From a bacterium (lineage in GTDB: Bacteria > Bacillota > Clostridia > Lachnospirales > Lachnospiraceae): a DNA stretch of 54,079 bases. Positions 48,852 through 54,079 of this stretch are shown here, in pieces. The DNA is taken from the NCBI GenBank assembly GCA_023667365.1, contig JAMPAG010000001.1:308519-362597 (forward strand), written 5' to 3'. Positions within the stretch are counted from its first letter, which is position 1; every line of letters starts with the position of its first letter. A model generated the notes under the pieces. The model saw only the letters and a program-made list of their open reading frames with translations. It ran no database searches and was not told where the DNA came from. The position numbers and the translations under genes are program-made.

Positions 48852-51800
48852 TTACATAAAATATTTCACACCCGACTCAAAGATCTTCAAATCCTGCTCG
48901 CCGTAAATATTGATCGCAACGCTGTCCCCGCGCCGCTCCGAATGCGCCATTTTCCCTAAGACGCGGCCGTCCGGCGACGTGATGCCCTCGATCGCCCGGT
49001 AGGAACCGTTGATGTTCCACTCCTCGTCCATGGAAATATTTCCGTCCGGATCCGCGTACTGCGTCGCCACCTGTCCGTTTGCAAACAGCTTCTCCACCCA
49101 TGCCGCAGGCGCGACGAAGCGCCCTTCTCCGTGCGATGCTGGGTTTACATAAGTATTGCCCAATTCTGCGCCTGCCAACCACGGAGACAGATTGGAAACG
49201 ACTTTGATATATGCCATTTTGGAAATATGACGGTTGATCGTATTAAAGGTCAGCGTCGGTGAATCCTCGTTTTGTCCGACGATCTCTCCGTGCGGCACAA
49301 GTCCTAATTTGATGAGCGCCTGAAAACCGTTGCAGATGCCGAGCGCCAGTCCGTCCCGCTCGTCTAACAGCTTTCTCACCGCCTCTTTCAATTTGGCGTT
49401 GCGGAACGCCGTCGCGAAAAATTTCGCACTGCCGTCCGGCTCGTCGCCTGCGGAAAAGCCGCCGGGGAACATGATGATCTGCGCGCCCGCGATCGCTTTT
49501 TCAAATTCTGTCACCGACTCGCGGATGTCCTCTGCGGTCAGATTGCGGAACACCTTTGTGACCACATTCGCTCCCGCGCGCTCAAACGCCCTGCCGCTGT
49601 CATATTCGCAGTTCGTGCCCGGAAATACGGGTATGAATACGGTCGGTTTTGCCGTCTTCTGCCTGCATATATGGATCGAATCCGCGCGGTAGAGTCCCGT
49701 TTCCACCGCCTCGGTTCCTTTTTCCGCCTTGGTCGGGAACACGCGCTCCAGCGTCCCTTTCCATCCGTTTAATGCCTCCTCATGGGAAAGGCGCATATCG
49801 CCGCACACGAAATCCCCTTCCGTCACCTCGCCGACCGGCTCATAAGGCGCCGTCACTTCCGCGATGCGGTCCGCCGGAACCTCGGCGAGAATGCCACCCA
49901 TCTCGTTGGCAAACAGGGTTTCCGGCGCTATATCGCCCGCAATCTTCACACCGAGTCCGTTTCCAAACGCCATCTTGGAAAGCGCCGCCGCCGCGCCGTA
50001 CGCATCCAGCGTGTAAGCGGATACGATCACGCCGCCCGCGATCATGCCTGCCACTGCGTCATAGAGCGCCATCACTTTTTCATAAACAGGAAGCGTATAT
50101 TCGTCTTTCTCCAAAGAAAATTGGATGAGCAGATTTCCTGCTTTTTTCAGTTCCGGCGTGATGATATTCTTCTCACGCGCCACATCCACCGCAAAGGATA
50201 CAAGCGTCGGCGGCACGTCAATCTCATTAAACGTGCCGGACATACTGTCCTTGCCGCCGATGGAAGGAAGCCCGAAGCCGATCTGCGCGTCATACGCGCC
50301 GAGCAGCGCCGCAAACGGCTGGCTCCAGCGCGACGGTTCTTTCGTCATGCGGCGGAAATATTCCTGAAATGTGAAGCGCACCTTGCGGTAATCGCCGCCC
50401 GCGCACACGATCTTACTCAACGACTGCGTCACGGCATAGACCGCTCCGTGATAGGGGCTCCAACTCGACAGGTACGGATCGAAGCCGTAGCTCATCATCG
50501 TGACCGTATCCGTCTTTCCCGTGAGCGTCGGCAGTTTCGCCACCATTGTCTGCGTCTCCGTGAGCTGATATTTGCCGCCGTACGGCATGTATACGCTGCC
50601 TGCGCCGATGGAGGAGTCAAACATTTCCACCAGCCCCTTCTGCGAGCAGACGTTTAAGTTTTTCAGCGTATGCAGCCACGCGCCGCGCACATCGCCGCTT
50701 TTCAGCGCCTTTTCCACTTCGGGAATCGCCCTTTTCTCTAAATAATTTTCTTTTTCCTCCGGGATCTCGACCCGGACCGCAGTTTCCTGATGCGCGCCGT
50801 TCGTATCAAGAAACGCGCGGGAGAGATTCACGATCTCTTTTCCTCTCCATAAGAGCACCAATCTGGGCTCTTTTGTCACGACCGCAACCTTGACCGCCTC
50901 TAAGTTCTCCTGCGCGGCATAGCCGAGAAATTCTTCCGCGTCTTTCGGGGAGACAACGACCGCCATGCGCTCCTGCGATTCGGAGATCGCAAGCTCCGTG
51001 CCGTCCAGACCCGCATATTTCTTCGGCACCCGATCCAGATCCACGCGCAGACCGTCCGCAAGCTCGCCGATCGCGACGGATACGCCGCCCGCGCCGAAAT
51101 CGTTGCATTTCTTGATGATCCGCGTCACTTCCGGTCTGCGGAACAGCCTCTGGATTTTGCGCTCCGTCGGCGCGTTTCCTTTCTGCACCTCCGCGCCGCA
51201 CGTCGTTAAGGACTGCGTCGTATGCACTTTGGAGGAACCCGTTGCGCCGCCGCATCCGTCGCGTCCCGTGCGTCCGCCAAGCAAAATAATCACATCGTCC
51301 GGATCGGAATTTTCGCGGATAACATGTTTCCTCGGCGCCGCACCCATAACCGCACCGATCTCCATTCTCTTTGCCACATAATCGGGATGATAGATTTCCT
51401 TGACATAGCCCGTCGCAAGACCGATCTGATTGCCGTAGGACGAGTAGCCGCCCGCCGCGCCGCGCACGAGTTTTTTCTGGGAAAGCTTGCCCTGTAAAGT
51501 CTGCTCTACCGGTACGGTCGGATCCGCCGCGCCGGTGATGCGCATTGCCTGATAGACATAGCCCCTGCCGGAAAGCGGATCGCGGATCGCGCCGCCAAGA
51601 CAGGTCGCCGCGCCGCCGAACGGCTCAATCTCCGTCGGATGGTTATGCGTCTCGTTCTTAAAAAAGACAAGCCACTCCTCCTCTTTTCCGTCAACCTCCA
51701 CGGGCACAACGATCGAGCAGGCATTGATCTCGTCGGATTTCTCCATATCCTCCAGTTTTCCTTCCGCCCTTAGCTTACGCATCGCCATGAGCGCCAAGTC

Positions 51801-52628
51801 CATCAGGCAGACAAATTGATTGTCCCGTCCCGCATACAGTTCTTTCCGCGCATCCAGATAGCTCTGATAGGACGCTTCCATCGGCGCGCGGTATTTGCCG
51901 TCCGCAAACGTAATATCCTTTAATTCTGTAGAAAATGTCGTATGGCGGCAGTGATCGGACCAGTAGGTGTCCAGCACGCGGATCTCCGTCATCGTCGGAT
52001 CGCGGTGCTCCTCCCCGCCAAAATAGCGCCGGATATGTAAAAAGTCCTCGTAGGTCATCGCCAGTCCGAGCGAATCGTACAGTTCACGGAACGCCTCGTC
52101 CGCCATGCCCGTAAAATCATGCAGGACCGCCACATCCTCCGGTTCCGCGTAATCCACGCGCAGGGTGTCCGGCTTCTCCATGCCGGATTCCTCGGAATCC
52201 ACGGGGTTGATGCAGTATGCCTTGATCTTTTCCATCTGCGCATCCGTCACATCGCCCTCGACAATGTAGGTGACGGCGGTTTTGATGATCGGCTCCTCGT
52301 CCTCCTTCAGGAAGCGGACGCACTGGACGGCGGAATCCGCTCTCTGGTCAAACTGCCCTGCCAGATAAGCGACGCTGAACGTATGCGCGCCTGCGGGAAT
52401 CTCGATCGTCTCACGGTAAAGCACATCGACGGGCGGTTCGCAGAACACGCATTGACAAGCCTGCTCAAACACCTCGTCGGACACGTTCTCCACATCGTAG
52501 CGGATCAGCATACGCACCTTTTTCACGCCGTCCATTCCGAGATAGCTGCGCACATCCTCCGTCAGTTCCTTTGCCGCCGCCGCATACGGCTGCTTCTTTT
52601 CCACATAAATACGCCTTACTTTACTCAT
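48852..52628 (-). CDS. purL: Phosphoribosylformylglycinamidine synthase (single-chain)
   Basis: A 1258-residue FGAR amidotransferase of the long type: N-terminal PurS-like segment, two synthase halves (DTYWSDHCRHTTF, GGRTGRDGCGGATGSS, GGKDSMSGTF) and a C-terminal glutaminase with LGICNGFQAL (nucleophile Cys). It turns FGAR into FGAM in purine synthesis. The frame extends upstream, but MSKVRRIYVEKKQ at 52628 matches the family N-terminus and has AAAGGAG upstream. The next gene downstream is the HAD phosphatase. Confidence 0.97.
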   Translation of the reverse strand: MSKVRRIYVEKKQPYAAAAKELTEDVRSYLGMDGVKKVRMLIRYDVENVSDEVFEQACQCVFCEPPVDVLYRETIEIPAGAHTFSVAYLAGQFDQRADSAVQCVRFLKEDEEPIIKTAVTYIVEGDVTDAQMEKIKAYCINPVDSEESGMEKPDTLRVDYAEPEDVAVLHDFTGMADEAFRELYDSLGLAMTYEDFLHIRRYFGGEEHRDPTMTEIRVLDTYWSDHCRHTTFSTELKDITFADGKYRAPMEASYQSYLDARKELYAGRDNQFVCLMDLALMAMRKLRAEGKLEDMEKSDEINACSIVVPVEVDGKEEEWLVFFKNETHNHPTEIEPFGGAATCLGGAIRDPLSGRGYVYQAMRITGAADPTVPVEQTLQGKLSQKKLVRGAAGGYSSYGNQIGLATGYVKEIYHPDYVAKRMEIGAVMGAAPRKHVIRENSDPDDVIILLGGRTGRDGCGGATGSSKVHTTQSLTTCGAEVQKGNAPTERKIQRLFRRPEVTRIIKKCNDFGAGGVSVAIGELADGLRVDLDRVPKKYAGLDGTELAISESQERMAVVVSPKDAEEFLGYAAQENLEAVKVAVVTKEPRLVLLWRGKEIVNLSRAFLDTNGAHQETAVRVEIPEEKENYLEKRAIPEVEKALKSGDVRGAWLHTLKNLNVCSQKGLVEMFDSSIGAGSVYMPYGGKYQLTETQTMVAKLPTLTGKTDTVTMMSYGFDPYLSSWSPYHGAVYAVTQSLSKIVCAGGDYRKVRFTFQEYFRRMTKEPSRWSQPFAALLGAYDAQIGFGLPSIGGKDSMSGTFNEIDVPPTLVSFAVDVAREKNIITPELKKAGNLLIQFSLEKDEYTLPVYEKVMALYDAVAGMIAGGVIVSAYTLDAYGAAAALSKMAFGNGLGVKIAGDIAPETLFANEMGGILAEVPADRIAEVTAPYEPVGEVTEGDFVCGDMRLSHEEALNGWKGTLERVFPTKAEKGTEAVETGLYRADSIHICRQKTAKPTVFIPVFPGTNCEYDSGRAFERAGANVVTKVFRNLTAEDIRESVTEFEKAIAGAQIIMFPGGFSAGDEPDGSAKFFATAFRNAKLKEAVRKLLDERDGLALGICNGFQALIKLGLVPHGEIVGQNEDSPTLTFNTINRHISKMAYIKVVSNLSPWLAGAELGNTYVNPASHGEGRFVAPAAWVEKLFANGQVATQYADPDGNISMDEEWNINGSYRAIEGITSPDGRVLGKMAHSERRGDSVAINIYGEQDLKIFESGVKYFM

Positions 52629-52684
52629 GTCGGGTTCCCTGCTCCTTTCGCCTGCTGTCCGCAGTATTTTTCTTTTTATTTTCG

Positions 52685-52719
52685 AAAAAAGAGTTTGCTT
52701 CTTCGGCAAACTCTTTTTT
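52685..52719 (-). terminator. Intrinsic terminator after the TetR gene
   Basis: A 14-bp stem, AAAAAAGAGTTTGC with its exact complement, has a 7-nt loop and starts next to the TetR stop, with T residues at its end. The GAGTTTGC/GCAAACTC core is the same as in the hairpin after argS. Confidence 0.88.
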
Positions 52720-53313
52720 TCAGGATTCTTCTTTTACAAGCCCCTGCATGATGATCACCAATTCCTCATTGATCATTTCTTCCGTGATGCCCATGGAGCA
52801 GGAGGCGATCTTGAGTCCTTCCAGGATCAGCATGATATGGCGCGCCATCGCTTTGGGATTTCCGCATACAAACTCGCCGCTCTCCACACCCGTCTTGATC
52901 AGCACGTCCAGCACCTTCACCGCCGCGTCGAACTGCTGACGGAGCACATTTTCTTTTTTGGGCGCCTGATATTCAAAAAAGAATTCATAAATTGCAATGG
53001 TGAGGGTGTTTTTCTTGCGCAGCAGTTCCTTTTTCTGTTCTTTCAAAAACAGGGTCAGTATATCGGCGGCTGTCGCGTCCTCGTGAATCTCGCGCGAAAA
53101 GATGTCGTCCGCCTCCTCCGATTCTTTTTTGAGAACCGCAAGGAACAATTCTCTCGTACTCTCAAAATAAAGATAGAGCCCGCCGCGGCTGATCTCACAT
53201 GCGTCTACGACGTCCTTCATCGTAACTGCTTTGTAACCTTTTTCGGCAAATACTTCCCTTGCCTTTTGCAATATATATTCTTTCTTCTGTAAAGACTTTT
53301 CTCCCAAATTCAA
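52720..53313 (-). CDS. TetR/AcrR family transcriptional regulator
   Basis: A 197-residue regulator, helix-turn-helix VTMKDVVDACEISRGGLYLY (about residues 30-50) followed by a helical sensor domain. No ATG fits the N-terminus; TTG at 53313 with AAAGG 9 nt upstream is the best start. Nearby targets are not evident: a terminator separates it from purL. It lies downstream of the DUF6508-like gene, 128 nt away, in a gap filled by a 42-codon frame. Confidence 0.9.
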   Translation of the reverse strand: MNLGEKSLQKKEYILQKAREVFAEKGYKAVTMKDVVDACEISRGGLYLYFESTRELFLAVLKKESEEADDIFSREIHEDATAADILTLFLKEQKKELLRKKNTLTIAIYEFFFEYQAPKKENVLRQQFDAAVKVLDVLIKTGVESGEFVCGNPKAMARHIMLILEGLKIASCSMGITEEMINEELVIIMQGLVKEES

Positions 53314-53316
53314 TAC

Positions 53317-53445
53317 CTATACCTTTCTGTCAAACCTGCGACAGCCGCGCAGAACCTGTTCGCCCGCGCATCCCGCAAACGGCCTGCACCAGAATGCGCC
53401 GTCATCCCGCCTTCTGCTGCAAGCACCGATCCGCCCGCGCATCAT
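53317..53445 (-). other. 42-codon frame linking two genes by stop-start overlap
   Basis: The ATGA at the stop of the DUF6508-like gene opens a frame of 42 codons (MMRGRIGACSRRRDDG and on) that ends 3 nt before the TTG start of the TetR gene. Two blocks of it are copies of a 71-bp period repeat. The product is Arg/Cys/Gly-rich and resembles no known protein, so translation for coupling is more plausible than a functional peptide, and chance is possible. Confidence 0.35.
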
Positions 53446-53457
53446 GCGAGCGGCTTG
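53361..53457. repeat. 71-bp period direct repeat at the 3' end of the DUF6508-like gene
   Basis: CGCCCGCGCATC followed by a GC(A/G)A-CGGC-TG block occurs at 53361-53386 and 53432-53457. The right copy includes the last codons and stop of the gene. Similarity is imperfect over about 26 bp. Confidence 0.65.
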
Positions 53458-53891
53458 TCCCAAAACTCGATCAGCTCCTTGAGCTTTAAGAGTACCTCAA
53501 GAAATATCCTGTTCTCAATCCCTTCTCTCCAAACCTGTGCTCTCGTCATTCCGCCCAACACATATTTCGAGAGAATATCACACAGAACGCCAAACTCTTT
53601 GATCGTTGCCGTTCTGATGATGCCGAGTTCGTCCTTTGCTGTCTTTATATGGTTTCTCGAATAGGTATACCGATAATTCCGGTTCATGAGCTTCGTCGTC
53701 TGCGCTTCTTTGACAAACGACATGAGCGTGCCATCATATACCGGAAAAGAAAAGGTAGACTGCTCCGCACGGTAGCTCGATACCACATCGCTGCCGCTCT
53801 TGGTCTCAAGCCAAGAAATATAGCGCGAGAGCTTCGTCACATCTTCCCGGTATGTCTTGATGATCTCTTCCGTTCCCTTTATATCTTCCAT
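53442..53891 (-). CDS. DUF6508-like protein of unknown function
   Basis: A 149-residue protein starting MEDIKGTEEIIKTYRED. Conserved-looking stretches are LSRYISWLETKSG, FPVYDGTLMSFVKEA, NRNYRYTYSRN and LKELIEFWD, which fit, from memory, the uncharacterised DUF6508 family. The frame is open 24 nt further upstream to a GTG; neither start has a strong ribosome site. No membrane or signal segment. The stop overlaps an ATG (ATGATG). Confidence 0.7.
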   Translation of the reverse strand: MEDIKGTEEIIKTYREDVTKLSRYISWLETKSGSDVVSSYRAEQSTFSFPVYDGTLMSFVKEAQTTKLMNRNYRYTYSRNHIKTAKDELGIIRTATIKEFGVLCDILSKYVLGGMTRAQVWREGIENRIFLEVLLKLKELIEFWDKPLA

Positions 53892-54079
53892 ACATTCATC
53901 CGTTCCGTTTCCCACAATTTGCGATGCCTTCGACCTATCTCTCTCACCGTCTGGAAAGCGTTTTGCTGATGGAAACCCTTTTATTGTATCACATCTTTAC
54001 GATAACCGCAAGCAGACGCGAAGCCCGCCAGCCTTGAAAGGTAAATTCCATTATATCCTGCCTTGTTTCTCCAAAATTA
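53892..54079. other. Right-edge region upstream of the DUF6508-like gene
   Basis: No gene supported. It should contain the promoter of the leftward gene. A TTTTATTGTATCAC stretch at about 53979 could hold a -10 (GATACAAT on minus) but no convincing -35 is visible within the window. Confidence 0.35.

Overview
The window most likely comes from a Gram-positive anaerobe of the Clostridia, probably Lachnospiraceae. The G+C content looks close to 50%, ribosome binding sites are AAGGAG-like, and the gene content fits: QueH, a stand-alone ArgJ, LytTR/DUF3021, a DUF6033-like protein, cyclic-di-GMP enzymes and a glycosidase operon with a GPH symporter. Taxonomy is an inference from these features. Almost every gene is on the minus strand; only one methyltransferase gene is on the plus strand. 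I see no rRNA, tRNA, CRISPR array, phage or intact insertion sequence.

Layout in plus coordinates (transcription of minus genes runs right to left): 1-3210, PH-domain protein start, DUF3021, LytTR regulator and an ABC-2 exporter. 3623-5936, aspartate transcarbamoylase pyrB-pyrI and a nitroreductase. 6100-8551, a nucleotidyltransferase-fold protein, a small unknown protein and an AlbA_2 (Schlafen-like) protein. 8751-19118, a DUF6033-like protein and a galactoside operon: TetR, GH2, MurG-like glycosyltransferase-fold protein, GPH symporter, GH36 alpha-galactosidase. 19335-22881, pepD with a small ORF, and argJ with a CPT-like kinase. 23209-26509, a methyltransferase facing an autoregulated TetR/CPBP/flavodoxin operon. 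26934-29461, metY and infC-rpmI-rplT with an attenuated leader and an AUU-start infC. 29893-43506, three cyclic-di-GMP proteins (propeller HD-GYP, PBP1-fold GGDEF, GGDEF-EAL) separated by NUDIX, Rpn nuclease, an out-of-frame membrane protein, argS and queH. 43537-52628, carA-carB, a HAD phosphatase and purL. 52720-53891, a TetR regulator and a DUF6508-like protein.

The most unusual property of the window is its DNA repeats at gene boundaries. Short tandem direct repeats of unrelated sequence (periods 6, 12, 35, 38, 44, 65, 67, 70 and 71 bp) sit at many gene junctions. Several begin inside the last codons of the upstream gene, so the stop codon region itself has been copied. The clearest case lies between the TetR gene and GH2: five copies of a 44-bp unit, each with a Shine-Dalgarno-like sequence and an ATG, joined by ATGA stop-start overlaps, so that ribosomes could in principle step through mini-ORFs into GH2. 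A G9 homopolymer puts a multi-pass membrane protein gene out of frame, which suggests phase variation. A GAAAAA octamer array lies just upstream of the pyrI ribosome binding site. In addition, a dispersed palindromic intergenic repeat occurs three times, and the infC attenuator shares part of its edge.

Functionally the window mixes core metabolism (pyrimidine, purine, arginine, methionine, translation) with galactoside use and cyclic-di-GMP signalling. Regulation visible in the sequence includes a TetR operator overlapping a sigma-A promoter, an L20-type leader for infC, and many intrinsic terminators.
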